DNA of 64,000 nucleotides from Pieris napi (lineage: Eukaryota > Arthropoda > Insecta > Lepidoptera > Pieridae): positions 7,440,001 to 7,504,000 of the forward strand of contig NC_062239.1 in assembly GCF_905475465.1 (NCBI RefSeq). The letters run 5' to 3'. Made by a program: the position numbers and the translations under genes. Below are positions 34,419-45,480 of this stretch, piece by piece. The notes under the pieces were generated by a model, which saw nothing but the letters and a program-made list of their open reading frames with translations, had not been told where the DNA came from and made no database searches. Position 1 is the first letter of the stretch; every line of letters begins with the position of its first letter.

Positions 34419-34444
34419 GTTTTTTCTTTCTTTCTTTCTTTCTT
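34419..34444. repeat. (CTTT)n microsatellite tail
   Basis: About four to five TTTC units directly follow AATAAAGTTTT at the end of the retrotransposon. This indicates that the element terminates in a short tandem repeat rather than a plain A tail. Confidence 0.9.
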
Positions 34445-34654
34445 ATTAGTGTTACTTTGTAAATTGTTCCCGTAAAATGTAGACGTTATGTAGACCGCTG
34501 CGCAAACAGCTTTTCATTTTCAGTAATTGCATTTTCTTTGCTCCAAGGGCCATTTTATTAATTTCTCGTATGATATTGATTAATACACTATGGAATATAG
34601 AATCGGAAAATTTTGGTTTTGACTACTATTTCACAATCACAATTGTTATTTTTT

Positions 34655-34745
34655 TGTGTTACTGTGGTTCTCTGGAAGATCTCTTGATAGCGATAAGACC
34701 ACCCGTTGTATTATGTAATCCTTAATTTGTGTGTGTTTCTCGGTC
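34655..34745 (+). mobile_element. LINE-type 3' UTR fragment
   Basis: TGGTTCTCTGGAAGATCTCT, AGCGATAAGACCACCCGTTG and the TGTGTGTGTTTCT that follows resemble a 3'-terminal block I associate with lepidopteran LINEs. There is no second copy here, so recognition rests on memory of that block. Confidence 0.4.
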
Positions 34746-35539
34746 AAGGCGCGTCGCGTCTGGGGGCAGCTCCGGGACACTGTCCCCGTGCTTGTCGTTG
34801 AGGTCCCAACCAATAAGATCGAAGATCCCAGCCCATACAGGGTCCTGAGATCGCTTTCTAGGATGTCCTTAGGGGAAAGGAGGTACACGGACGCGTTAAT
34901 AAATAATCAGTTGATTACGGGTCATAGCTACGCGTAACACAGAGCATTCTATTTTGGTTAGGGACCGCGGGTCTAGCGGCGAGCAGTGTAGCGCACGTCT
35001 ATAATATATTAACGTTCCGCCTTTCGTCAAGTGACGGTTGTTTCTGACCGCGAGGTAGTTCGCGAGACTAGGTGCTTGAACGCTGGGCTTGAGGAACGAT
35101 TCTTGTTATAACAATAACAATAACTTATTATTTTAAATGTCTATCTATTAATATAAAATATCTAGTACTGGTTTTAGAAAAATAATGAACGTTGTATTTT
35201 ATTAAAATCACAGATGTGACGCCGAAACGCAGAAAGACGTATTGCATTCGTAGAATATTAATTATTCAACTCCGTGGCATATCTGTCGAAAAGCTGTCAC
35301 ATTAACATACTATAAAGACATCATGGCCTACCTAGCTTTATGTAATAAATGACCTAGTTTCTGCATATGTTAACATTGCTTTTACATATATTATAGACTG
35401 ATAATTGAGGATAAATACATTACATAGAAAGAAAAATCCATCGGTGCACACCTGCGGCTTGATCGTGTCAGGCGTTAAGTTGTTGTGTAAGGAAATAGGG
35501 CATACAAATTAACCCACATAAACAACTCGGGTGTCCTCG
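34746..35539. other. Stretch containing an unexplained GC-rich island
   Basis: The region 34740-35090 is markedly GC-richer than its surroundings (GGGGGCAGCTCCGGGACACT, GGGACCGCGGGTCTAGCGGC). A 68-codon frame at 34731-34937 matches nothing known. It could be part of the LINE fragment next to it or an unknown repeat. The rest is AT-rich. Confidence 0.35.
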
Positions 35540-35840
35540 CTTAGATTCCAGATAAATATCCCGTAAAAAACCATGCCGTGGCAAAAGTCCGTCAAATATC
35601 TAGGCGTCACACTCGATAGTGGCATGCCCTTTGGCAAACACATAGCCGCCATTTGCAACAACTCTTCCGTCTATACTTCCTCTTGAACAAAAGGTATCAG
35701 AATATGCTCCTTACACACTAGGTGACCCTGTATACGGATGGACTGCCATGCATGACCTACGCAAATTCCATCGAGCTTCGCTCGCCGAACTCCGTGCCGT
35801 CCGAACAATCCGAGCTGAGCTGTAAAGACCCTTCAGGCTA
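35540..35840 (+). pseudogene. Jockey-type ORF2 fragment, post-RT region
   Basis: The plus strand reads PWQKSVKYLGVTLDSGMPFG and then KHI. A frameshift leads to RLYFLLNKR, and a stop-interrupted segment with VTLYTDGLPCMTYAN follows. This is the order of the segment after the RT catalytic core in Jockey-type proteins (W-VKYLGV-LD ... LNKRS ... LY-PVMTYA). At least one frameshift and one stop are present. SINE-A is inserted just after its right end. Confidence 0.75.
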
Positions 35841-35850
35841 ACAGCGAGAA

Positions 35851-36104
35851 TTTTTTTTTTTGATAAGACAATTCACACCAATTGATCTAGTCCCATGCTA
35901 AGCTGGTGAAGCTTGTGTTATGGGTACTAGGCAACGGATAAACATACATTTTATAGATAGATAGACATATAAATACATATTTAAACACCCAAGACCTAAG
36001 CACAACACCAAATGCTCATCACATCGATGTTCGTCTCAGCCGGGGATCGAACCCGGGACCCATGGATTCGCAGTCAGTACTAACCACTAGACCAATGACT
36101 CGTC
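35851..36104 (-). mobile_element. SINE-A, full length
   Basis: Antisense copy. On the minus strand, GACGAGTCATTGGTCTAGTG leads into a B box GGGTTCGATCCCCGG and then the usual body and GTGTGAATTGTCTTATC, with an A run. A four-base deletion in the head (TTAGTACTGACTGCG) lies between the A and B boxes. It directly follows the Jockey-type fragment. Confidence 0.9.
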
Positions 36105-38129
36105 AGATTAGAATAAAAAAAAAACGCTGAAGGACATTTTCTTGTTGTGGTGTGCGGACGTTCCATAATTTGCTGATAGTGAAAATAACTAACACTATAA
36201 CGTAGTTTAAATAAGTAAACTGAGCGAAATATTGTTTTAAAAGTGTTTATCTTTTTACATTTTTTTTATAAATTCGTGTTTTTGTATCTCTTCTGATTTT
36301 AAACAATAGTATATAAATACTGAGAACTTAACTGAATTTGTCTCAGGTACCTATTACTGGTTTGGTAAATTATTTTTGTGTTTGTATGGATAGACTATTT
36401 ATTAGAATGCTCATGTAACATTTATGATAACATTATATTTGGCTAACATCATGCTTTGGCCTAATTAAATCTACGGAGCACAGCTTTCTGGAAAAATATT
36501 TTTTTTTAATTATATTATTATTAATGTATAAGAAATACAAACACAATCTTTTTATCAAAAATGGGCCCAATTCAGATTTAAGTTGCTATCGCGAGCAACA
36601 CTGATTTAAAGTGGACCCATACTATCTTGGATTCCTTAATTTATAAGATTATATATTAATGTGGTGGTTTAAAACAATATATCTGTTCTTAACAACCCTT
36701 CTCCTTCGCCTAGAAGTCGAGCCTTAGGTAGAACAATGTGAACATTCTCATCATCCATTGACTTGGGTAAAAAACGGACACCTAGCGCGGCCCGAAGAAT
36801 GCGAGGCACACACAATTCAACTGCTGATTAGTATCAGCAGTAGTATCATATCTTGGCCAGTATGTGCTGTCGCTATAAACCTCTATTATGAAATTCATAT
36901 TCTAGATAAATTTAAATTATAATTGTATTTGTAAAGGATTTCTAAGCAACTTAAATCCATCAATTATTCTGCAAAGAGAAAAGCACTTTTTGCATTAAAG
37001 ATTTAAGTTGTAAATGGAAATAAAATTCAATTTAGAGCATTCATAATTACCTTTTAAGGATTCTATGCAGCTTTAAATCTATCTCAAATTAAAATACGCT
37101 TTCTATACAAACTGGATTTTTAGGAAAAATTGTGTTATATTTTGAAGGTGAAGTGACTCACTGGGTGTTTGCTTGACAGTTTCTCCTGTAGGCATTTATT
37201 TTTACCGTAAAGTCATCAAACATTGGAATTCTAGAGACTTAGGTATTTATAATAACATTTTGATACAAGTATAGGATGAAAATAACTTATTTAAGGAAAA
37301 CTTACAAAGCATTTTTAAAATCCAAATTATACACTATGAAAATATAATATCGCAATAATGTTTCATAAAACTTTAATAAGACATCTGAAACTTTCAAGAA
37401 TCAAATTATCTTTTGGTGAAAATTATAAAACAAACCGTTTAGAAGCTTTGAGTTTATCGCGTGTATACAGCCACCAGTATGGATTTCGTTTTATAATAAT
37501 ATGTATTTTTATATATAGTAGTGTTGAGTCACTATCAAAAAAAGGTTGTATTTAAATAGACAATAAAACAAATATAAATGTGAGTGCATGTTATTTTATT
37601 AAAGGTTACGTGAACTAATAAATAATAAAAAAAATTTTTTTTTAAAAAGCCCTTAATTTTTATAATTAAAAGCCTTAATGGGAAAGCACTTTGTGCACCT
37701 TTAAAAAAATGTCAGTAAATCAGAAATTGTCTGCCGCAAGGAAGTTATGAAACTTTTTCAATAAAATACGATCGCTTAAACAATATGAACCGAAGGCTGT
37801 GTAGTGCACCTCATTAAGGAACTTATGATTAAATTCAAAGCTCATAAAAGAACAAAGAATTCCCAGAATATAAATCATAGTTACAATTATAATTAATTTT
37901 ATTGCGCGAACATAACTGTTTTTGTTATTAATGCCCGGCCGTTTCCTTCGTCGGAATTTTGCTTTTCCCGTTTTCAATATATCTGTTTTATATAAAAAAC
38001 CGGATAAATAGTATAATTATCGTTTGGTTCATTTAGATTTATATACATATGTATATAATACAATAATAATATAATAATCCTAATATGACTTCATAAATAT
38101 AATTTAAAAAAACGCGAGTCCAAGAAACT
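36105..38129. other. Stretch with no recognised feature
   Basis: AT-rich, with no gene or repeat family recognised. A short balanced patch lies at 36700-36830. Confidence 0.4.
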
Positions 38130-38190
38130 TACCTTAGATCCAATATGTCGGCGTGTGTCAGGCATAGTATCAGAGAATCTGAGGTCATTA
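38130..38190 (+). mobile_element. Possible SINE-B fragment
   Basis: TCGGCGTGTGTCAGGCA followed by AGAGAATCTGAGGTC resembles two SINE-B blocks brought together by a deletion. Confidence 0.4.
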
Positions 38191-38618
38191 GGTATCATTA
38201 GGTAAAAGTAATTTTTTACCCTTTTACGGGTTTAAATATGTTAAATGCAACATCATTAAGATCATTATGAACCATGGAAGTTGTTCGTGACCACATCACA
38301 CATGTGATGGCTAAACTTTTAATGTTCCGTCTCAACTTTGTGGAGGAAACAATGTCATATTTCCCGCATTTACTGTGTTACTTTATACTGAATTTATTTA
38401 TTTAAAAACATTTTGTAGCAGTTTTTTTCATGTATTTATTTCACGTTTTGAAATTTTTATATATTGCTTCAAAATAATAGTTTAAAACCCATATGAATTG
38501 TTAATTTGAAAAACATACATATCTTAATCATAGTATTTGTTGTTGCTCAGTCTGTTTGAAGCGCTCAAAAATGGTTTTAAAAATTTAAAAACGTGCCAAC
38601 AATGCAAACTTAGTTGTT
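38191..38618. other. Stretch with no recognised feature
   Basis: AT-rich. An ATTAGGTATCATTAGGTA direct repeat occurs at 38186-38204. Confidence 0.4.
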
Positions 38619-38905
38619 CTTTTTTTTATGTAATAGGAGGCAAACGCGCAGGAGGCTCATCTGATGTTAAGTGATGTTAAGTCCGCCGCCCATGGACACT
38701 CACATTGCCAGAAGGCTCGCAAAGGCGTTGCCGGCCTTTTAAGACTAGGCACGATCTTTTCTTGAAGGACGCTAAGTCGAATTAGTTCGGAAACACTTCA
38801 GTAGCAGCTGGTTCCACATAGTGGTGGTGGGCGGCAAAAAATGCCATTAGAAACGCTCTGTCGTGGAGCGACGGACGTCGAGGTGATACGGATGGTATTT
38901 TGTAT
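38619..38905 (-). mobile_element. CR1-like 3' end with part of the coding region
   Basis: Includes the T-run, the GCAGGAGGCTCATCTGATGT block with a local duplication of GTGATGTTAA, CGCCGCCCATGGACACTC and the GAAGGACGCTAAGTCGAATT block. It continues to GACGGACGTCGAGGTGATAC and GATGGTATTTTGTAT. The minus strand encodes the MWNQL region in broken frames. Confidence 0.88.
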
Positions 38906-39365
38906 ATATTAATATAGTATTAATTAACAGACAAATATAATTTAAATTGCACAAAAGTTTATTTATTTAAATTTTTACATTTATACACGTCCTTCAAAAT
39001 ACTGCCGAAAGCAAAACACGGATAGAAAACAATTACAAGGAGTATCGTGATAACGATCTCCGACGTCGAAAGAGGAATTTTAAGTGTTTCGCTTTCTTTT
39101 GAGCTCCAAATGTCTTTGAGCCCCAAGTGAGATACTAGATTAAATATTTGTTGCGAAACTGTATTTTTAATATTTTTTGTATTGATTTACAACATGATAT
39201 TTTAACACAAACAAAACCTTCCACATTCACTAACAATCTTAAAATGTTGAATTATTCCATCTGTCTTATACTGAAACAGAAAGTATTCTTCTTCTGCAAT
39301 ACTAGTTTAATTATAAAATTCTAAGTCATAAGAATTCGTTAAGTCAAGTACCATAAATCGTTAGT
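38906..39365. other. Stretch with no recognised feature
   Basis: AT-rich with nothing recognised. Confidence 0.45.
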
Positions 39366-39430
39366 TTCCAAATGGAATAGACTAGCTGCCCACGACACAG
39401 GGAATCCTAGTGTGTGCACTTTCTTTTTTA
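39366..39430 (+). mobile_element. 3' UTR fragment related to the 31955 retrotransposon
   Basis: GACTAGCTGCCCACGACACA and GGGAATCCTAGTGTG, then TGCACTTTCTTTTTT match the 3' UTR of the element ending at 34444, with its GGGGGCCAG block deleted. A second member of the same family once inserted here. Confidence 0.7.
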
Positions 39431-39549
39431 CATATATACATAATTTTTTATAGTGTTTTAAATTTTTTTTTCTTAATTTTTTTTATATATAGGTACTGGA
39501 AACCAAATTAATAAGAAACATATTTTAACTGCCATAAAATCCTTCCTCA

Positions 39550-39646
39550 GGAATAAAACAAAATAAATTACTCGAATTGGTCCAGCTGTCTTCGAGTTTT
39601 GCGCTTAGCAACATAATATTTTGCGATTCCTTTTTATTTATATAGA
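39550..39646 (-). mobile_element. Helitron group A, 5' end fragment
   Basis: The minus strand begins TCTATATAAATAAAAAGGAA and continues with GTTGCTAAGCGCAAAACTCG and AGACAGCTGGACCAATTCGA. This parallels the 5' region of the complete copy at 8458-8991. The CTAG end is not seen. Confidence 0.65.
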
Positions 39647-41430
39647 TAAAGTATTAGGTATTTAATCCAGTGCATTTCAATGGCTGAAGATATAACATCT
39701 TATGTAACGATGTAAATACGCATATATTCTAAATGCACGGACAACTATTATTCCTACTTATTCGGAAGTTCAAAATGTTTAAAGTATTGATCTTCCCGGC
39801 ATAGTTCAAACGTGGTTGTTACATAAGTGTCTTTAATTTATAATCATCATCTGTACTATACAGGAAGCGTGAATCCACCACAAACGTATTTTTATGTTGA
39901 TTAAATTTCATATAAAATTTAAAAAATCGTACAAGAACATACTAGCCATTAAGCGTAGTCAAAACCGTTCTTGACGCGTTGACGCTAACCAAATTGCGTG
40001 TCGCGCTAAAAGCGTTTATCGTTCGCCGTCACTTAATTCCGTGAAAGCCTCCACAGGTGTTAATAATATCAGAAATAGGTCGTGACTGTAGAGTTTAGAT
40101 AATAAAACGCGCGCTGGCGTGTGAAACACTTCAACCGGGATATTGATAAAATAAATATATTATTTCACTAGAATTTAAATCTGCGCATATTAATGCATAG
40201 CATTATACTTCTGTTATGAGTGGTACTAACCATTGAGGGATTACCTGTTTTGGTACTAATAGATGTTTCTTATTCGTGCATCTAACAGTTTCGTTTGAAG
40301 GAGCGCAATATGTGGAGATTAGCCCAAAAAATTATTTCGGGGCACTACAGACAACTCATACTTCTTGATAAAGAAAAGTCAATCAAGCAAGAAACCGATG
40401 CTTACAATCCAATGACATTAGTACAGACTAGTGTCACTTGATGGTTATATTGTGTACACATTAAACATTATTATCAAATATATTTCACTTAAAAGTTTTC
40501 CTTATTACTTTAACTTTTAATTTTAAGCCAAAATTAATCCGAGAGTCCAACACAAAATGCCTTTTCATAGCGTATATTCTGATAGATTAGTGTATATTTT
40601 CATTATTAAACATTTTGTTAAAAATTCTGTAACACAACCAAGTTATGTAAGTGCTCGAACGAGCAAAATATTCAATCTCAAAGGACAAGTCGTGTATGAG
40701 AATTTTTGCAAGCTCCAATGAAATTCCTCGCCAATCTTCAGGCCATGTCGCCGCAAACGTTTTGAATTTTTTAAAACGATTGTCTCTTTTAAAATCTCGA
40801 ACAATTGTTTTGGCAAAGCCACTGTTTAAGAGGACTTATTGCTGAAAGTTTTTACCGTTTATGAACTTTGAAAAGCTTTTTTCGGTTTCTTTCATCGCTT
40901 TAGTACATTTTCTACAAGTCAATACAAAAGATTTAAGCAGAATAGGTAACAGAATTTTGCGCCAAACAAAACAATGGCGAATTTATTATTATATTTATTA
41001 TATATTCATTTCGATAGATAAATTATTATACATAGTGTTAAAATGTTCTGTACAAATCAAAGTCCCATGTGTTCAAGGGTCTATCTTGACTAACAAACGC
41101 ATTAAGATGTTCATTGTACTCATAATGTCTTATTAACGTTCCTGGACAGTTCGTGGGTAATTCCTGATGGCAAAGGAAAAGAAAGATTTTGTAACGCAAA
41201 TGAAAGCTACACGTAAAAGGCAGGGTTTATCTTTTGAGTTGGATATTTCTTACACCGAACTTTCAATTGTTTTATTAATAACTTGATGTATCTTCTGCAT
41301 ACAAAATGACCCACTTTATATCTAGTTATATATTAAGCTCGACTATTACGCGTTAGCGATTTAATGCACTCTGCGGTGCGTTCAATCGAAAACTGCAAAA
41401 GTATGAAACTCGTTTAATTTTTTTTATAAT
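39647..41430. other. Stretch with no recognised feature
   Basis: No repeat recognised. Short frames at 40651-40845 and 40861-41136 have no known relatives. Confidence 0.4.
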
Positions 41431-41640
41431 CCAGTAACATTCCAACCTTTAAGGTCTGGGCCTGAGACTTTCTGTATCTGTTTCGTGATTTTTCTCATTA
41501 ATAGGGATTAGCTTTCTGTGCCTGACACACGCTGTCAACTTTTGGGGTCTAAGGTATGTAGGTTTCCTCACGATGCTTTCCTTCACCGTACAAGCGATAA
41601 ATAAAAAGTCCATTGGTACAAAGTCGGGCTTCAAACCTAC
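41431..41640 (-). mobile_element. SINE-B copy, head partly lost
   Basis: Tail, AGGTCTGGGCCTGAGA, GTGCCTGACACACGCTGTCA and GTAGGTTTCCTCACGATG are in family order. The head end retains GTCCATTGGTACAAAG but not a usable A box. Confidence 0.82.
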
Positions 41641-42635
41641 AATTCCAATATTATTGTTTTATATTTACAAATCCTTAAGTGCTTCTTTACAATTCCTTAA
41701 ATCAATTACAATCTGGTGTGAAAAGACCTCGCATGCTTTCGTACTCTTTCAACTAACGAAACTTATTCGAACGCGCAGCAAGAAAACGAAAAAGTATTGA
41801 ACAAGTTGTACTCAAACATAAGGCTGTATTTGTTATCAAGCGAAAGCGATTTCGCGTATTGGAAATTCCTTCCAAACAATTTTTATGAAATTTTTGTGTG
41901 TGATCAAGTCGAGAATGTCTTAGATTTACAATTAGGTGAATTTGAATCATTGATTACAATTGTTTTACTTTCATTACAGATATACCCGGTGGATAGCACT
42001 GATTATTAGTTTTGGATCATATCCTCAGTATTTCCAGATTTTTTATTGTATTGAAATAAATTGCGTGTTACTTGATATAGTTATAATATTTGAAAATGTA
42101 ATTTTTGTAAAAGATTTTGAAGTTAGGCAAAAAAAACGAAACATTGTGTAAATTCGAATAAACTTGCACGATATTAATAGATCGTATATTGTAATAAGTT
42201 ATTAAATCTTTTATCACAACGGCCCAGATTGATACATAAGAAAAAAAACGTGTGGCACTCGCGGACTGCCGCGATGAAGCTATTGCATAGCATTTTTTAT
42301 CAACTTATGCAATTATAATTATTTATTTATGCAGTATTTTTTTTTCTTTGATATGAACTCAAGTTTTTTCTTTGATATTAATTCAATCTACTACTCTACC
42401 AGACTCAGACTAACACGCCTATTTAGTTTGTATCACTCTAACGGGTACCAACTGCACCGGCCGCGCTTACGCTAGGTCACCGATCTCATCAGAGAGCTGT
42501 GGGACGCAGTATGCGCTCTGTCCCACTCTTTGCCGCACCTATATTACGTCATCGTGTGTTAGGCTTTTTTCGCAAAGCCCGCGATAAAATCTATGCAATA
42601 GCTTAAAAGTTTGAAATTTTTGTTTTTAAGACAAA
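41641..42635. other. Stretch containing a small GC-rich island
   Basis: AT-rich except 42440-42590 (GCACCGGCCGCGCTTACGCT, CTGTCCCACTCTTTGCCGCA), which matches no family I recognise. Confidence 0.35.
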
Positions 42636-42988
42636 TCTTAATATGTATAAATTACGAGTCACGTTGTTTATCCGCGATGGACTCCCTAAACTACCGAACC
42701 GATATCAATCAAATTTGCACACCGTGTGTAGTTTTATCCAACTTAAAAGATAGGATAGCTTACATCTCCATTTATACCCGCGATATTATTTTATTACAAA
42801 ATATTTGTTTATTATTTGATAGTCACAATTCTAACAGATGGCGCTGTGTTGAAAGTACCAACGTTTCACATAAGCTACAATTTAATGGCATAACCACCAA
42901 AAAAGTATGGTGGTCCCCATGGCTGGTGTTCTCCTACCGATTCCCTTGAATAGTATGCTACTACAGCAACGCTTGGCCGGTCTGCTAG
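42636..42988 (+). mobile_element. Non-autonomous Helitron, group C, complete ends
   Basis: Starts TCTTAATATGTATAAATTAC after A and ends GCTTGGCCGGTCTGCTAG before T. GTTGTTTATCCGCGATGGAC and ACCGAACCGAT near the 5' end, and ACAGATGGCGCTGTGTTG in the middle, are typical of short insect Helitrons. No Rep-helicase frame; the 112-codon frame inside is incidental. A 3' part of a second copy is at 29408. Confidence 0.85.
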
Positions 42989-44277
42989 TATATGTATATA
43001 AAATACAGAATGGAAACGAAGACATTTATGTAAATAATATCAATGCATTTAAATTACTAACATTATACTATTATGTATATAATATGTACGTTTGCTTATT
43101 GTGTGAAGCCTCCGTCTAAGTCCTACCTACTATTTGCATTAAATTCTGTGACTAGACTCTAGATTTCAATGTCTGTTGGTTGCTTTTGTTAGAATTCTAT
43201 GATCAAGATTTATACATATGCAGACATAGTGAATAGACCCTCGCATTCATATTCTACAAGCTTTAGCGTTATAGACATCTCCTTTGATCATAGTGTGGAT
43301 TACATGAGAGGTCTTCTATATGGGGCATATTGGGCATGTTCATATTAGTAAAAGGAAGGGTATTTAGTAGCTTTGGTATTCCACAACGAAGAAAAATTCT
43401 TATATAAACCACTGATGAATCAAGTAATTTTATTATATTAAACTTGAGTGAACTAACATTGTTTGGCATATTCGAAAAAGTTGTTTATTTTACATTATTG
43501 ATTTTAAATGTTACCAGTTTAGAATTTATTTGAAAATTTTATAAGCGGAATAATAACCTGGTATGTAATGCATATTACAAAGGTCAGTGGATTCTTTTTT
43601 TTATATTTTTTTGAAATCGCCATAAATGTGAACGTGAACTACCCCTTAACTGGTTTTATTTAAAAAGGTGTGGTCGAGTTGTAAAGTACTTTTGGATTTG
43701 TAGTTTTATTGAAATCCGCATATTTTGTTACAATGCAGTTTCTCTCTGTTTTCAGTTATAACATAAACTATTATATTATGAATCAAATATGTTACGTTAA
43801 TATTTCAAATTTTTATTACATATACATTATACGTATATATCTATATATTCTAAGCTATCTCATGCACTTTATCTTTTTATATAAGAACCTTATGTGCGCG
43901 TGTTTGTTTTTAAACTACCGACAATGATTTAGATTAACAATAATTTGCTCTTTTTGCTTATTCAAAAAAAATATTTTTAACGTGTCTACAGAACAATGCT
44001 AGAGACATAATAATGAAATGATACGATAAAATCGTTATACATATTCATATTTCTTAATAATACAATAGCGTTTCAAGTATATCAATTTTGGATAATTATC
44101 ATTGCACTGGTATGCAAGGCAGTTTGGTGCATATTGGGATATGGGACAAATGTGGCTAATATTTTGATGACTTTAAGAACCCGAAAGTATCATTATTTTG
44201 TTTGCTACCCCTAACTAACCAACCAAGAGCTTTATAGCACGTCAGGAGGATGAAAATATGTCCAGTGCTACTACTGT
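42989..44277. other. Stretch with no recognised feature
   Basis: AT-rich with nothing recognised. Confidence 0.45.
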
Positions 44278-44680
44278 TTTTATATACAACAGGAGACACG
44301 TAGTGACAACGTCGCCTATGGACACTGCCTTGAAAGCTAGCAAGTGCCGGGCTTCTAAGAATTGGTAAGCGCTCTTTTTTTTGAAGGACCCTAAGTAAAA
44401 TTGGTTCGCAAATACTTCAGTGGGCAGCTGGTTCCATGAAGCAGCTGAAAACTGCCTATTAAAATCTATACATCTGCCTTGCCGTCCGATATTTAAACTC
44501 AGCTGCAGGTATTAATCCGAACATCTCCCTTGAACACTATCGATGGTAAATACTGTAAAAGATGCAGTATGACTCCACATCTCTACGCAACGCCAAGGGA
44601 TCAAGCGTCTCGGAATATAAGTGCTCGTTAACGATTCGAATCGCTCTTACTTGAATACGGTTCAAGTGGAAGGAGCTGGT
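44278..44680 (-). pseudogene. CR1-like ORF2 C-terminal remnant, diverged
   Basis: Blocks of the family occur in order: CGCCTATGGACACTG, TTCTAAGAATTGGTAAGCGC, AATACTTCAGTGGGCAGCTG, CAGCTGCAGGTATTAATCCG, GACTCCACATCTCTACGCAA and a GGTTCAAGTGGAAGGAGCTG end. A deletion removes the segment coding the HPYHLDVRR region. It is old and frameshifted. Confidence 0.85.
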
Positions 44681-45078
44681 ACTTAGGCTTTGTCAAAAAG
44701 TCATACAAAATTAATTTTGAAACAAGTAAATCGAGCTAATAACGTAATGGATTTTACTCAAGGGTAACGGCGGGACTCTGACCCACACAGTTTACTTAAC
44801 ACGATAGGACACATTGAAGGACCTTTTCCATACACACCGGACCAAAATTTTAAGTTAATTAGACTGACGAGATTTTTGGGGATTGGATTTTAAAAAGGCG
44901 GTACCAGATTTCCTTTCCAACCTCTATTTATCCGTACAAATTAAATAATGTTAAAACAAGAGGCTATAAGAGTAAGCAAATTCTATTTTATGAGATTAGA
45001 TAGATATAGTGAAACATAAACACTCATGTGATTATAAGCTACTGTACACAGTACTGTGTACTACTATACTAATGTATA
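44681..45078. other. Stretch with no recognised feature
   Basis: No frame or repeat recognised. Confidence 0.45.
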
Positions 45079-45277
45079 TGTCACCGTAAAATTGTAAATA
45101 CCGTTAAATTGTAATCTATCTCGAGAGATTATAAACTGTCGAAAGATTGTGAACCTCTACGTACTGTTTACAATTTTACGTATTACTATTCGGTAGATTG
45201 TATTCTATTGAAATTAAAAAAAGGTTCACAATCTTTCGACAGTTTATAATCTCGGTTTTTACAATTTTACGTTGACA
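45079..45277. mobile_element. Foldback MITE
   Basis: The ends are TGTCACCGTAAAATTGTAAA and a complementary TTTACAATTTTACGTTGACA. GAGATTATAAACTGTCGAAA plus GATTGTGAACCT (45125-45156) is exactly complementary to 45222-45253, a 32-base stem. TATA lies directly outside both ends, so a TA or TATA duplication is likely. The terminal motif TTTACAATTTTACG recurs inside at 45168-45180. No second copy in the window and no coding capacity. Confidence 0.8.
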
Positions 45278-45314
45278 TATATACATCTTAGGAACATTAT
45301 TGAGAAATTATTAT

Positions 45315-45480
45315 GCGAGACCACAGATCTCCACTTGCTACTCTCTTGACATGCCCTCTTGTTTCATCGCTTTTATTAAATGACGTTCACCTTATGGGTA
45401 CTTTTGTGCTGTCCCTTCTCTAGTACGTCCTGGATTTGGTCCAGGTGTGTACTGCTAAGCCCCGACCCGACCTCACCATC
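45315..45480 (-). mobile_element. Non-LTR retrotransposon 3' region fragment
   Basis: On the minus strand, GGTGAGGTCGGGTCGGGGCT, CTAGAGAAGGGACAGCACAA, AGGGCATGTCAAGAGAGTAG and AAGTGGAGATCTGTGGTCTC are in the same order as at 12553-12745. Translation gives KWRSVVS-like and LEKGQHKSTHK pieces in different frames. Confidence 0.55.

Larger units (their letters stand above)
31955..34444 (+). mobile_element. Non-LTR retrotransposon, 5' truncated, RT frame open
   Basis: The element comprises a truncated ORF2 (31985-34261), a ~160-base 3' UTR and a CTTTCTTTCTTTCTTT tail. The 5' break lies between 31955 and 31985: stops occur in frame just upstream, and the protein begins within the last motif of the endonuclease. 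ATTAGT occurs just before 31955 and just after the tail (34445-34450), which may be a short target duplication. A related 3' UTR fragment is at 39366-39430. The uninterrupted frame suggests recent insertion. Confidence 0.9.

Noticed and set aside
34731..34937. 68-codon open frame as a gene
   Set aside because: Chance frame in a GC-rich island; no motif or relative recognised.
42611..42949. 112-codon open frame on the plus strand
   Set aside because: Lies almost wholly inside a non-coding Helitron (42636-42988).
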